64,000 nucleotides of DNA, taken from contig NC_014472.1 in the NCBI RefSeq assembly GCF_000153165.2, positions 493,501 to 557,500 on the forward strand, given 5' to 3'. The notes under the pieces were generated by a model that saw nothing but the letters and a program-made list of their open reading frames with translations, had not been told where the DNA came from and searched no databases. The position numbers and the translations under genes were made by a program. Of this stretch, positions 34,157 to 42,702 are shown piece after piece; the stretch's first letter is position 1, and each line of letters starts with the position of its first letter. The stretch comes from Maribacter sp. HTCC2170 (GTDB lineage: Bacteria; Bacteroidota; Bacteroidia; Flavobacteriales; Flavobacteriaceae).

Positions 34157-34164
34157 TACATTTG
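34157..34164 (+). promoter_or_regulatory. -7 box of the glnB-amtB operon
   Basis: TACATTTG, a perfect -7 box 19 bp before the glnB ATG. No TTG stands at -33; palindrome 2 is there instead, which suggests that a bound regulator replaces or blocks sigma contact. Confidence 0.6.
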
Positions 34165-34183
34165 GATTTTTAAACAACAAATT

Positions 34184-34522
34184 ATGAAGCAAATCGAAGC
34201 AATTATTAGAAAATCAAAATTTGATGATGTCAAAAAAGCATTGCATCAGATTGAGGTCAATTTTTTTAGCTACTGGGACGTCACCGGTGTTGGCAATGAG
34301 AAACAAGGACATGTCTATAGAGGCATTTCCTATAGTACAAGCGATATACAAAGAAGATATTTATCGATTGTGGTTTCTGATGAATTCTTAGAAAGAACGG
34401 TAGAAACAATACTGGAATCTGCGTACACTGGCAATGTAGGTGATGGCAAAGTATTTGTTTCAGAAATACTGGAAGCCTACAGAATACGAACAAAAGAAAA
34501 CGGCAAAACCGGAATAAACTAA
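34184..34522 (+). CDS. P-II family nitrogen regulator
   Basis: A 112-residue trimeric sensor of ATP, ADP and 2-oxoglutarate that gates the AmtB ammonium channel encoded 26 bp downstream. The start is the ATG at 34184; the longer frame upstream crosses the promoter. YTGNVGDGKVFVS (81-93) is the intact B-loop ATP site. The T-loop (about 37-55) keeps GHVYRGISY, with Tyr50 at the position of the uridylylated Tyr51, but the rest (STSDIQRRYL) lacks the usual V-x-F/L-x-PK, so its AmtB contact or modification may differ. GlnK-like by context. Confidence 0.93.
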   Translation: MKQIEAIIRKSKFDDVKKALHQIEVNFFSYWDVTGVGNEKQGHVYRGISYSTSDIQRRYLSIVVSDEFLERTVETILESAYTGNVGDGKVFVSEILEAYRIRTKENGKTGIN

Positions 34523-34548
34523 AATTTAAACTACTAAACTTTTTCAAA

Positions 34549-35793
34549 ATGGACGCAGGATTATTTACAGCAAATAATGTTTGGATGATGGTTTGTACCG
34601 CTCTCGTTTTCTTTATGCACACAGGATTTGCATTTTTAGAGATTGGACTTACCAGAGAAAAGAACACAATTAATATACTTTTTAAAAATGTCTTTATTAT
34701 ATGCGTGGGACTATTACTCTATTATATTGGAGGTTTTAACTTAATGTACCCTGGAGATTTTAATGGATTTCTTGGGTTTGGAGGATTTGGATTGCCAATC
34801 GGCGAAGACGGACTCACGCCAGAATATGCTGACGGGGGTTATACATATTGGACAGATTTTCTTTTTCAAGGAATGTTCGCAGCCACTGCTGCAACTATTG
34901 TTTCAGGAGCAGTCGCCGAGCGAGTAAAACTAGGAGCCTTTATGATATTTGTTCTTTTCTATGTAGGCCTCGTATACCCTATCGTAGGGTCTTGGCAATG
35001 GGGAGGAGGATTCCTTTCCACACTAGGGGGCGATGATGCCGGTTTTTATGATTTCGCAGGATCCACCTTAGTACATTCTGTTGGCGGATGGGGAGCATTG
35101 ATTGCAATTATGCTATTAGGCGCAAGAGTTGGCAAATTCGGTGAAGACGGAAAGGCAAAAGCGATACCAGGTCACAACATTCCGCTTGCCGCCGCCGGTG
35201 TTTTGATTCTTTGGTTAGGTTGGTTTGGTTTTAACGGAGGATCTGTATTATCAGCAGATCCTGCATTAACATCTTTGGTACTGGTAACGACAAGTTTAGC
35301 GGCAGCTGCTGGAGGTGTTTCAGCGTTTGCAACCTCAACAATTTTGCACAAGAATTTTGATTTAACAATGTTTCTAAATGGTATTTTAGGAGGACTGGTT
35401 GGTATTACGGCTGGTGCCGATTTAATGTCCCCGCTTGAAGCAATTGCAATTGGTTTGATTGCTGGTGTTATTATTGTTTTAGGTGTATCATTCATAGATA
35501 AACTGAAATTGGATGATCCTGTCGGCGCAGTTACAGTGCATCTTATATGTGGTATTTGGGGAACTTTGGCAGTAGGTGTTTTTGGAGACAAAGCAGGATT
35601 AGATCAATTGTTCTACCAACTTGTTGGTGTAGGCGCTGCTGCGGTTTTCTGTTGTCTAACAGCATTCGTCATCATCTTTACCCTTAAGAAAACCATGGGA
35701 ATACGAGTCTCGAGAGAAGAAGAAATCGAAGGATTGGATATTCATGAACATGGTATGGATGCGTATCCCGATTTTAGGATGAATCAACATTAA
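34549..35793 (+). CDS. amt: Ammonium transporter AmtB
   Basis: A 414-residue channel with eleven predicted helices that conducts ammonium/ammonia as a trimer. The recruitment Asp168 in YDFAGSTLVHSVGG and the first pore His (176) are there, as is the twin His in VTVHLICGIWGTLAVG and the Phe/Trp-gate region. No signal peptide, but the N-terminal helix begins immediately. Coupled with the P-II gene upstream, the standard GlnK-AmtB arrangement in which P-II blocks the channel. Followed by a strong terminator. Confidence 0.97.
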   Translation: MDAGLFTANNVWMMVCTALVFFMHTGFAFLEIGLTREKNTINILFKNVFIICVGLLLYYIGGFNLMYPGDFNGFLGFGGFGLPIGEDGLTPEYADGGYTYWTDFLFQGMFAATAATIVSGAVAERVKLGAFMIFVLFYVGLVYPIVGSWQWGGGFLSTLGGDDAGFYDFAGSTLVHSVGGWGALIAIMLLGARVGKFGEDGKAKAIPGHNIPLAAAGVLILWLGWFGFNGGSVLSADPALTSLVLVTTSLAAAAGGVSAFATSTILHKNFDLTMFLNGILGGLVGITAGADLMSPLEAIAIGLIAGVIIVLGVSFIDKLKLDDPVGAVTVHLICGIWGTLAVGVFGDKAGLDQLFYQLVGVGAAAVFCCLTAFVIIFTLKKTMGIRVSREEEIEGLDIHEHGMDAYPDFRMNQH

Positions 35794-35797
35794 AAAA

Positions 35798-35826
35798 AGA
35801 CGGAGCGTTTTGCAGAACGCTCCGTT
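35798..35826 (+). terminator. Terminator after amtB
   Basis: Stem ACGGAGCGTT / AGAACGCTCCGT with a short loop, 6 bp after the stop; the T tract is weak, so some read-through into the porin gene is possible. Confidence 0.72.
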
Positions 35827-35903
35827 AGTAACCATTTCAACACAATTCTCAATTCATTATTAGTCAAATGTCTCATTAAATGAGACAATTAAATCATTGA
35901 AAT

Positions 35904-36914
35904 ATGAAAATAATTACAAATACAAATTTCGTAAAAAAAATTTTTCTTTTAGCAATCTTATTGATATCAATAGTATCTAATGCCCAAGAGGAAGAAGAAA
36001 TTAAAAAAGTTTCGATAAGTGGTAGCGTAGATGCTTATTACCAAACCAACTTGAGTGCTTCGGACAGTGAACCTCAGTCTTTTGGGACTTCCTTTGCCAA
36101 TGAACTGGGTTTCGCCATGGGAATGGCTAATATTATAGCCTCGTATGAAGGCGAAAAAACCGGCGCAGTTGCCGATGTGACTTTTGGACCAAGGGGTGAA
36201 TCTGCCACAGGAGGCTATAACCTTAACCAACTATATGCCTATTGGAATGTATCAGAAGGAACAACTTTAACAATGGGCAGGTTTAATACTTTCTTAGGCT
36301 ACGAGGTTATTTCTCCTATTGGAAATTTTAACTACAGTACTTCCTATTTATTCTCAAATGGTCCCTTTTCACATGTTGGGGCAAAGGCTGATTTCACATT
36401 GGGAGAGGGCACTAGTTTAATGCTTGCAGTAATGAATGTTACAGACACTAATAATAACCTTACTGGAGTTTACTCATTGGGAGCTCAATTTGGTTTTTCA
36501 GGACAATATTTGAATCTCTACTATGATGGCGGCGAAGTGTTGGGCTTTGAAGTAGATTATACTGGTGGTTTTGATTTATCGGATGATTTCTTTTTAGGAA
36601 TCAACGCTGCATACGCAGATAACGAAGGTGAAGGCTTTTCAGGTATTGCATTATATCCGCAACTCGCAACCTCTGATGATTTTTCATTGGGGCTTAGGGG
36701 TGAATACTTTGCGGTACGTTCAGATTTAATTAGCGATGACCCAAGTGTATTTGCAGCAACCCTGACCGGTAGTTATACCGTTGACAATTTGATTATTAAG
36801 CCAGAAATCAGGTTAGACAGCTGGGGTAACGATGTTGAGCCTTATTTAGATGCTGATGGCGCCACCTCTAAAAGCCTTTCAACATTCTTGATTGCGGCCA
36901 TTTACTCTTTCTAA
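35904..36914 (+). CDS. Outer-membrane beta-barrel porin (BBP2-like) next to amtB
   Basis: A 336-residue exported barrel. Signal peptide to about residue 27 (LLISIVSNAQ), an acidic stretch, then alternating strands from ISGSVDAYYQTNLSAS to the aromatic end LIAAIYSF. LNQLYAYWNVSEGTTLTMGRFNTFLGYEVISP and SYLFSNGPFSHVGAKADF (in part) fit the OmpL-like beta-barrel porin-2 family. Its place behind glnB-amtB is a recurrent arrangement in Bacteroidota and suggests that it admits ammonium or small nitrogen compounds through the outer membrane; that role is inferred. Confidence 0.82.
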   Translation: MKIITNTNFVKKIFLLAILLISIVSNAQEEEEIKKVSISGSVDAYYQTNLSASDSEPQSFGTSFANELGFAMGMANIIASYEGEKTGAVADVTFGPRGESATGGYNLNQLYAYWNVSEGTTLTMGRFNTFLGYEVISPIGNFNYSTSYLFSNGPFSHVGAKADFTLGEGTSLMLAVMNVTDTNNNLTGVYSLGAQFGFSGQYLNLYYDGGEVLGFEVDYTGGFDLSDDFFLGINAAYADNEGEGFSGIALYPQLATSDDFSLGLRGEYFAVRSDLISDDPSVFAATLTGSYTVDNLIIKPEIRLDSWGNDVEPYLDADGATSKSLSTFLIAAIYSF

Positions 36915-36949
36915 TATTTAATTGATCTTATAATAGTTTAAATTGATTT

Positions 36950-36979
36950 AAAACCCTGGTCCCATAGATCAGGGTTTTA
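36950..36979. terminator. Bidirectional terminator between the porin and DUF1684 genes
   Basis: AAAACCCTG / CAGGGTTTT with an 11-nt loop, A-rich left flank and T-rich right flank, between two convergent genes. Confidence 0.78.
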
Positions 36980-37633
36980 TTCTTTACCATACTTAAAGTC
37001 CTTTACTCCCGCCCTCACCTCGGTATTTAATGAGTTTACACCAGGCACAATAGGACAGGAATATTTTTTGTTATAAGCACAATAGGGGTTATAAGCTTTG
37101 TTAAAGTCTATAACTATTGTATCATCCGAGGGTATTGAAAGATCTATATATCTTCCACCAGGATAGGTTTCATCGCCATTGGTACCATCAAGAAAAGGCA
37201 GAAAAAGATAATCTCTATACTCGTCCTCAAGCATTAATTTCTTGTTTTGATAAACTTCTAATTTATGCTCTATTCCATTTAGCTTAAAATGAGCAATGCC
37301 ATAAACCACTTCTTCAGACTTGCGATCCGTTGTCGTTGGCATTAAAAAAGGTAAAGCCTCAGGAGTCAAAACAAATTTGGCCCGTACTATATAAGTTGTA
37401 TCCGGTTCATAAAAATCAAGGGTTTCAAAATCTTTGCGAAATCTATCAGCCAAAGGCGAAGTGTCTGGGTTCTTAAACTCTTCATTTAAGTTAGATTGAA
37501 AATTTAAAATTTCATTCAGAGCATCAACCTTTACAAACTCTTTTTCGTTTTGTTTTTCATCATGATACTTTTTACCATCCTTACAACTAAAAAATACTGA
37601 TAGCATGAATAACCCAAAAACCAAATACTTCAT
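36977..37633 (-). CDS. DUF1684 domain lipoprotein
   Basis: 218 residues, with a lipoprotein signal (MKYLVFGLFMLSVFFSC, Cys at about 17). The DUF1684 domain fills the rest: the central HFKLNGIEHKLEVYQNK, LFLPFLDGTNGDETYPGGRYIDL and the C-terminal IDFNKAYNPYCAYNKKYSCPIVP, whose two Cys and PYC motif are the family hallmark. The family has no agreed function. Monocistronic and convergent with the porin gene. Confidence 0.9.
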   Translation of the reverse strand: MKYLVFGLFMLSVFFSCKDGKKYHDEKQNEKEFVKVDALNEILNFQSNLNEEFKNPDTSPLADRFRKDFETLDFYEPDTTYIVRAKFVLTPEALPFLMPTTTDRKSEEVVYGIAHFKLNGIEHKLEVYQNKKLMLEDEYRDYLFLPFLDGTNGDETYPGGRYIDLSIPSDDTIVIDFNKAYNPYCAYNKKYSCPIVPGVNSLNTEVRAGVKDFKYGKE

Positions 37634-37805
37634 TTAAATCGAATTTATAATCAAAAATACAACTTATGATAATTTTGGTTAGATTTGGTTTTAGTTAAAA
37701 ATTACCAATGAAGCAAATATCGATTTATAAAAAACTGAATGTGTATCCTCCAAAATGGATCCAGTGCAACTATGTTTAAAATCGAATTGAATTTTTAAAT
37801 ATTTA

Positions 37806-37832
37806 AAGCCTGGCAAATTGTTAGGCTTTTTT
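37806..37832 (+). terminator. Terminator-like hairpin just before the MFS gene
   Basis: AAGCCT / AGGCTT with an 11-nt loop and seven T, ending 17 bp before the MFS start codon. It could end a short untranslated transcript or attenuate the MFS-DJ-1 operon. Confidence 0.5.
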
Positions 37833-37848
37833 TATGCAATGAATTAAA

Positions 37849-39051
37849 ATGAAACAATTCTATACCAATTATTTAAACTCTTTCAGAGGGCTATCAAAAG
37901 AAGTATGGTGGCTCGCACTTATTACATTGGTAAATAGGGCAGGTACTATGGTGATACCTTTTCTATCATTATATCTTACCCAAAATCTGGGTTTTACACT
38001 TGAAAATGTCGGCAGTATTATGACCAGTTTTGGGCTTGGCTCATTAGTAGGTGCCTGGTTAGGAGGCAAATTAACTGATAAGCTTGGCTATTACAAGGTC
38101 ATGTTGATTAGTCTTCTTTCTACCGGTTTACTTTTTATCGCGATTCAGTTTCTTGAAGGCTTCTGGGCCATTTGTATTGGCATTTTTATTCTTATGATTT
38201 TTGCTGACTCCTTTAGACCTGCCGTTTATGTTGCATTGAATGCTTTTAGCAAAAAAGAAAATAAAACACGCTCTGTCTCCTTAATAAGACTTGCAATAAA
38301 TCTAGGGTTTTCCGCTGGTCCTGCACTTGGCGGAATCATTATAAGTTCAATCGGATATCAAGGGCTGTTCTGGATAGATGGTCTAACCTGTGTAACAGCC
38401 GGTATTCTATTGTTAGTTGTACTTCATCCTAAAAAATCAACTGTATTGGACAGCATCCATCATGCATCACCAAAATCTGCATACCAGGACTCAAAATACT
38501 TATTGTTCATTGCCTCAATGGTCTTGTTCGGATTTGCTTTTGTACAGTATTTTTCAACAATGCCGGTATATTATAGTGAAATTCATTCCCTTACTGAATT
38601 TCAAATTGGAATGCTGCTCGCGCTCAATGGGTTCTTCATATTTGTTTTTGAAATGCCTCTGATCAAGTTTATGGAAAGTAGACCTTGGTCCAAAATTTCG
38701 AACATAATACTTGGACTCATTTTGACTGGCCTAAGTTTTTTGATTCTTAATCTTATTTCTTGGATTGGGGTTCTTACTGTTGGTATGCTCCTAATGACCA
38801 TAGGTGAGATGATTGCATTTCCATTTTCAAATGCCTTTGCCATGGATCGTGCCAAAAGGGGAAATCAAGGCGAATACATGGCCCTTTACAGTATTTCATT
38901 CTCTATTGCACATGTTTTTGGTCACAATACTGGTATGCAAAGTGTTGCTCGCTTTGGTTATGATATAACATGGTATGGTGTTATGGTGGTTTGTTTTTTG
39001 GGAATTGTGCTACTTTTACTTTTAAAGAACTCAATTCTAAAGCATAAATAA
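37849..39051 (+). CDS. Major facilitator superfamily transporter
   Basis: A 400-residue secondary transporter with twelve predicted helices. The loop 2-3 signature reads GAWLGGKLTDKLGYYKVML, and helix 4-5 has RPAVYVALNAFSKKENKTRSVSLIRLAINLGFSAGPALGG (in part), as in drug-efflux type MFS proteins. Its stop overlaps the ATG of the DJ-1-like lipoprotein (TAATG). Substrate unknown. Confidence 0.92.
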   Translation: MKQFYTNYLNSFRGLSKEVWWLALITLVNRAGTMVIPFLSLYLTQNLGFTLENVGSIMTSFGLGSLVGAWLGGKLTDKLGYYKVMLISLLSTGLLFIAIQFLEGFWAICIGIFILMIFADSFRPAVYVALNAFSKKENKTRSVSLIRLAINLGFSAGPALGGIIISSIGYQGLFWIDGLTCVTAGILLLVVLHPKKSTVLDSIHHASPKSAYQDSKYLLFIASMVLFGFAFVQYFSTMPVYYSEIHSLTEFQIGMLLALNGFFIFVFEMPLIKFMESRPWSKISNIILGLILTGLSFLILNLISWIGVLTVGMLLMTIGEMIAFPFSNAFAMDRAKRGNQGEYMALYSISFSIAHVFGHNTGMQSVARFGYDITWYGVMVVCFLGIVLLLLLKNSILKHK

Positions 39052-39788
39052 TGAGAACTATATTATTGACCATATTCATATGCCTCTTTTTTCTTGGATG
39101 TAATTTTAAAAAAGACTCGCAAACAACAGTGGTAGAGAACAAGCGGCATTTACCCAAATTGGAACAAAATAGATATAACGTAGCTTTTCTTATTATGGAT
39201 GGCACTTATAACACCGAATTCACTGCCCCCTTTGACATATTTCAGCATACACAATTCAGAAAGGGTATTAAAGCAATGAACACTTTTACGGTTGCCAATA
39301 CATTAGACCCAATAACCACTTTTGAGGGTGTGCGGGTATTACCCGATTTTGACTATACCAATGATTCTCTTCCTCATATAGATATACTTGTGGTTCCAAG
39401 TGCCGAACACCACCTTGATTCAGACTTAAAGGACAACCAAATGTTGAATTTTATCAAAAAAGTTGATGAAAATGCGCTGTACATGACCTCACATTGCGAC
39501 GGTGCATTTGTACTTGCACAGGCGGGAGTTTTAGATGATGTGACATCAACAACATTCCCAAGTGATATAGCATTGTATCGCAAAACATTTCCTCAGTTAA
39601 GTGTTGAGGACAATGTTCTCTTTGTTCATGACGGTAAATATATAACCTCTGCTGGAGGAGCTAAAAGTTTTGAAGCCGCCCTGTATTTATGTGAAGTACT
39701 CTATGGAAAAGAAATTACAGAATCCTTAGCAAAGGGATTGGTTATTGATTGGGATATTACCAAAGTATCACATCTTACTCTTCAATGA
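39051..39788 (+). CDS. DJ-1/PfpI family lipoprotein (GlxA-like)
   Basis: 245 residues. The start MRTILLTIFICLFFLGC is a lipoprotein signal, unusual because most DJ-1/PfpI proteins are cytosolic. The domain (about 42-235) begins YNVAFLIMDGTYNTEFTAPFDIFQHT and carries the nucleophile Cys in MTSHCDGAFVLAQAG, the elbow of this superfamily, plus ITSAGGAKSFEAALYL. It resembles the amidotransferase domain of GlxA-type regulators but has no AraC domain. Coupled to the MFS gene by a 1-bp overlap. Role unknown: perhaps a periplasmic glyoxalase, chaperone or amidase. Confidence 0.85.
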   Translation: MRTILLTIFICLFFLGCNFKKDSQTTVVENKRHLPKLEQNRYNVAFLIMDGTYNTEFTAPFDIFQHTQFRKGIKAMNTFTVANTLDPITTFEGVRVLPDFDYTNDSLPHIDILVVPSAEHHLDSDLKDNQMLNFIKKVDENALYMTSHCDGAFVLAQAGVLDDVTSTTFPSDIALYRKTFPQLSVEDNVLFVHDGKYITSAGGAKSFEAALYLCEVLYGKEITESLAKGLVIDWDITKVSHLTLQ

Positions 39789-41187
39789 TTTCATACCTGG
39801 CTTTTTTCAAATATTTTTCTACTAATTTATTAAACTCTGGTGTTATTCTAAATAAAGCAGTATTTTCCAATGAATAAAGCTCATCTGAATTCGAATACCC
39901 TAGTTTCAGCAGCTCTTCTAAATAATAAAGGGAAGTCCCATAGTCTTCAACTTTGGCATTTAAAGAAATAACCTTTAAATAATAAGAAAAATCATCGGGA
40001 GTTGTGATGGTCTTCAACATCCAAAGATAGTTGAGTCCTTCCTCATCGATTGGAGAATTTTCATTAATAATGTCAATACTATCGGCAATTAGGGCATTTA
40101 AATAACCCTCCAACCTTACTCCCATTTGCCTTTGGGATATATTATCACTTTCCTTGAACTTTTTCAGTACACCCATTTGATAATTCCACCATCCTAAATT
40201 ATTATAGTTATAGGTAAAAACATCTTCTTCAAGAGCATAGTCGTACTCAGACTTAACAAAGGACTCCTTAAATAGAACTGAGTTCTGGTTTCGTTTTTGA
40301 CTTTTAAAAGCTTGACTTCGTCGTATAGTTTTTAAACTGTTTTTTAAAGAATCAACCTTTAACAATGGTCTATAAATCTTCAATATATCTTCTAACTTTT
40401 GATGGGCTATTAAAAATCTATTTTCAGAAATTAAATTGTTGGTATTATTTAAATCCCGCAGATATGTGTCTTTTATAAAAACAGAATCTCTAGGTATTAT
40501 ATTTTTAGACATTGCTTCCAAATCAAAAATCTCAATGGCCCGGGAAAGCAATTGTTGAGAGGGCCATTTATGACCTCCATCAAAAACCAAGGTTTCATTA
40601 GGGAATTTCATTAAATTGAAAAGGCTTTCCTGTTTCCTTATTTCAGGGTAATTAAAGTCTTCATTACCAACAATACCAATAAAGTGGAAACGTTTTTTAC
40701 TTGACAACAAATCCCTATTCCCTACCGAGGCGCCACATGAAATAACCCCTTTAATATTATTCAAAAAGATAGGCATCGCAGAAGCCATTCTAGCACCCCC
40801 ATCAAAACCAGCTGTGTAAATTCTCTCTTTATGTATTCTGAACATCGAAAACACGGCATCGAACATTCTCTTGGTTATAAGCACGTTTTGGGTAATCGAT
40901 AGGGTATCATTCACTTTGTTCGAAGCAGCAATTATGTAGTTGTTTTTTTCAGCGGCCCCAGAAAGCATGCTAAGCACCTTTTTACCCCTACCCTGCATAT
41001 CAAAAACGAAAATTACAGGCCACACTTTAGCAGTATCAAATTTGGTAGGTAAAAAGAGCGCAAAATCTTCAGAAATTGTATCATTTACAGCAATGCGATC
41101 CATAATCATACCCTTCTTGAGTGTTAGCTGCTGTGCTGATGATAAAAAGGAAACGCTTAAGGTAAGTACAAGTAATATTTTTTTCAT
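39775..41187 (-). CDS. Secreted alpha/beta-hydrolase-fold protein with a helical C-terminal half
   Basis: 470 residues. A signal peptide (MKKILLVLTLSVSFLSSAQ) is followed by an esterase-like alpha/beta fold (about 40-225): LPTKFDTAKVWPVIFVFDMQGRG and RIYTAGFDGGARMASAMP. At the nucleophile elbow (G-x-S-x-G in true esterases) it has GFDGG, an Asp instead of Ser, so it may be non-catalytic or use another chemistry. Residues about 230-470 are helical with a TPR-like end (TSLYYLEELLKLGYSNSDELYSLENTALFRI, in part). Overlaps the end of the convergent DJ-1 gene by 14 bp. Function unknown. Confidence 0.7.
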   Translation of the reverse strand: MKKILLVLTLSVSFLSSAQQLTLKKGMIMDRIAVNDTISEDFALFLPTKFDTAKVWPVIFVFDMQGRGKKVLSMLSGAAEKNNYIIAASNKVNDTLSITQNVLITKRMFDAVFSMFRIHKERIYTAGFDGGARMASAMPIFLNNIKGVISCGASVGNRDLLSSKKRFHFIGIVGNEDFNYPEIRKQESLFNLMKFPNETLVFDGGHKWPSQQLLSRAIEIFDLEAMSKNIIPRDSVFIKDTYLRDLNNTNNLISENRFLIAHQKLEDILKIYRPLLKVDSLKNSLKTIRRSQAFKSQKRNQNSVLFKESFVKSEYDYALEEDVFTYNYNNLGWWNYQMGVLKKFKESDNISQRQMGVRLEGYLNALIADSIDIINENSPIDEEGLNYLWMLKTITTPDDFSYYLKVISLNAKVEDYGTSLYYLEELLKLGYSNSDELYSLENTALFRITPEFNKLVEKYLKKARYEIIEE

Positions 41188-41248
41188 ACAGAATGGTACA
41201 TCAAAAATCTCGCCAAAATGAACCTGTCAAAGATACAAATAAGGTAAT

Positions 41249-42073
41249 TCATTCACCAATATTACCAATTTCGATTCCTTCGGAATAGGCAACCTTTATT
41301 TCATTTGTGCTAAAGGCGCTTTTTATTGCCTCATTGGTCTGAAAAGTCACCTCCCAATAATCATCCGGCAAAACGTAAGGCCTCACCAATAATTGTATAC
41401 TATGGGAATCAAAAGTATTGATGCCAATCTCTGGTAATGGGTCATTGAGTACTTTCGGAATCCTTGATAATGTATCCAGTATTATTATTTTAACCTTAGG
41501 GAAACTCTCTGCATAAGGCATGGTCACTTCTAACTCTAACCTTATCATCCCTTTTTCAGAATAATTGGTCACAACGGAGTCAGTCACTTTCGAATTGGGA
41601 ATAATTAAAATCTTATTTCCCGGTGTAAGCACATCGGTACTGAAAATACCTATTTCCTCAACCCTACCGAACTTGTCTTCCAATTGAATCCAATCACCGA
41701 TCTTATATGGTTTAAAGGTCAAAATTAAAATCCCCGAGGCAAAATTCCCCAGGCTTCCTTGAAGTGCCATACCAACAGCAAAACCTGCGGCAGCTAAAAT
41801 GGCCACAAGGCCAGTCAAGTCTGCCCCTATAACCATCGCAATTGTAAAAAGAACAACTCCTTTAAGAATTACTGATAACGTCGATGACAAAAATGGACGC
41901 AAAGTTTCTGAAAAACCCGCCTTCTCCAGAGCTAAGTTCACCCAATGAACCAATTTCTTTGCTACTTTAAATCCAATCCAAAGGATTAGAATAGCCAAAA
42001 GAATCTTGGGCAAAAAGAAAACCGCCTTATCAATTGCTATTTGAATATATTCATTGATTTTATCCATGTCCAT
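41249..42073 (-). CDS. Small-conductance mechanosensitive channel (MscS family)
   Basis: A 274-residue heptameric channel that opens under membrane tension to save cells from osmotic downshock. Three predicted helices fill the first 130 residues; the pore helix AAAGFAVGMALQGSLGNFASGILIL is the Ala/Gly-packed MscS TM3, followed by the beta domain (KIGDWIQLEDKFGRVEEIGIFSTDVL) and an alpha-beta C-terminus. The length equals E. coli MscS. Monocistronic. Confidence 0.95.
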   Translation of the reverse strand: MDMDKINEYIQIAIDKAVFFLPKILLAILILWIGFKVAKKLVHWVNLALEKAGFSETLRPFLSSTLSVILKGVVLFTIAMVIGADLTGLVAILAAAGFAVGMALQGSLGNFASGILILTFKPYKIGDWIQLEDKFGRVEEIGIFSTDVLTPGNKILIIPNSKVTDSVVTNYSEKGMIRLELEVTMPYAESFPKVKIIILDTLSRIPKVLNDPLPEIGINTFDSHSIQLLVRPYVLPDDYWEVTFQTNEAIKSAFSTNEIKVAYSEGIEIGNIGE

Positions 42074-42140
42074 AGAATAAAATAAGTGATTAATTACATT
42101 AGTCGCAAATCAATTCATAGAATAGTTCAAAAAGGCGTTC

Positions 42141-42593
42141 CTATTTGTTAATGGGCGCACTGGAAATCACATCAGATAGTATAATATGGGTTCTGGTTTC
42201 ACCGTATTGTATTAATTTATCAATGAACTTTTCTAAATGAAATTGGTCTTTCAATACAACCTCCATTACAATATTCTCATTACCCGTTACTCTATAACAA
42301 TTAATGACCTCTTTAAATTTACCCACCGTAGCCAAAAAAGGCTTTAATTTACCCATAAACGCCCTTAAAGTTATTATTGCCTTTAGTTGATGACCGGTTA
42401 GCGTATGTGAAACTGTAGACTTATACCCAAGTATCACACCCAAATCCTCAAGTTTCTTTACTCGTTCTGCAACTGCCGGTGGTGTAAGACCTACTTTTCG
42501 GCCAATGCTGGCGAATGATTCCCTTGCATTTTCTTGAAGACATTCAAGTATTCGCCAATTCAGATCATCGATAGAAGTATTTAAAGAATTCAT
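42141..42593 (-). CDS. Lrp/AsnC family transcriptional regulator
   Basis: 150 residues: an N-terminal helix-turn-helix (about 4-60; DDLNWRILECLQENARESFASIGRKVGLTPPAVAERVKKLEDLGVI in part) and a C-terminal RAM ligand-binding domain (about 70-145). The family binds amino acids and usually controls neighbouring amino-acid genes. The ATG at 42593 is preferred: the -7 box at 42618-42625 overlaps the longer frame's start. It is divergent from the gene at 42703, its likely target. Confidence 0.93.
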   Translation of the reverse strand: MNSLNTSIDDLNWRILECLQENARESFASIGRKVGLTPPAVAERVKKLEDLGVILGYKSTVSHTLTGHQLKAIITLRAFMGKLKPFLATVGKFKEVINCYRVTGNENIVMEVVLKDQFHLEKFIDKLIQYGETRTHIILSDVISSAPINK

Positions 42594-42617
42594 GTTTAAA
42601 TATTTTATAATCAAAAG

Positions 42618-42625
42618 CAAAAATA
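42618..42625 (-). promoter_or_regulatory. -7 box of the Lrp-family gene
   Basis: Minus strand TATTTTTG, a perfect -7 box 24 bp before the ATG at 42593, in the 109-bp divergent region. Confidence 0.5.
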
Positions 42626-42702
42626 ATAAATCACCTTTAAATCAAAAGATAAATTTTAGATATCCACCGTAACTTTATGGTAATAAAATTGCTATTTATA
42701 TT

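Noticed and set aside
37709-37780. A 23-codon frame upstream of the MFS gene
   Set aside because: No promoter box, no similarity to the microprotein family or any other frame here, and no hydrophobic or conserved pattern.
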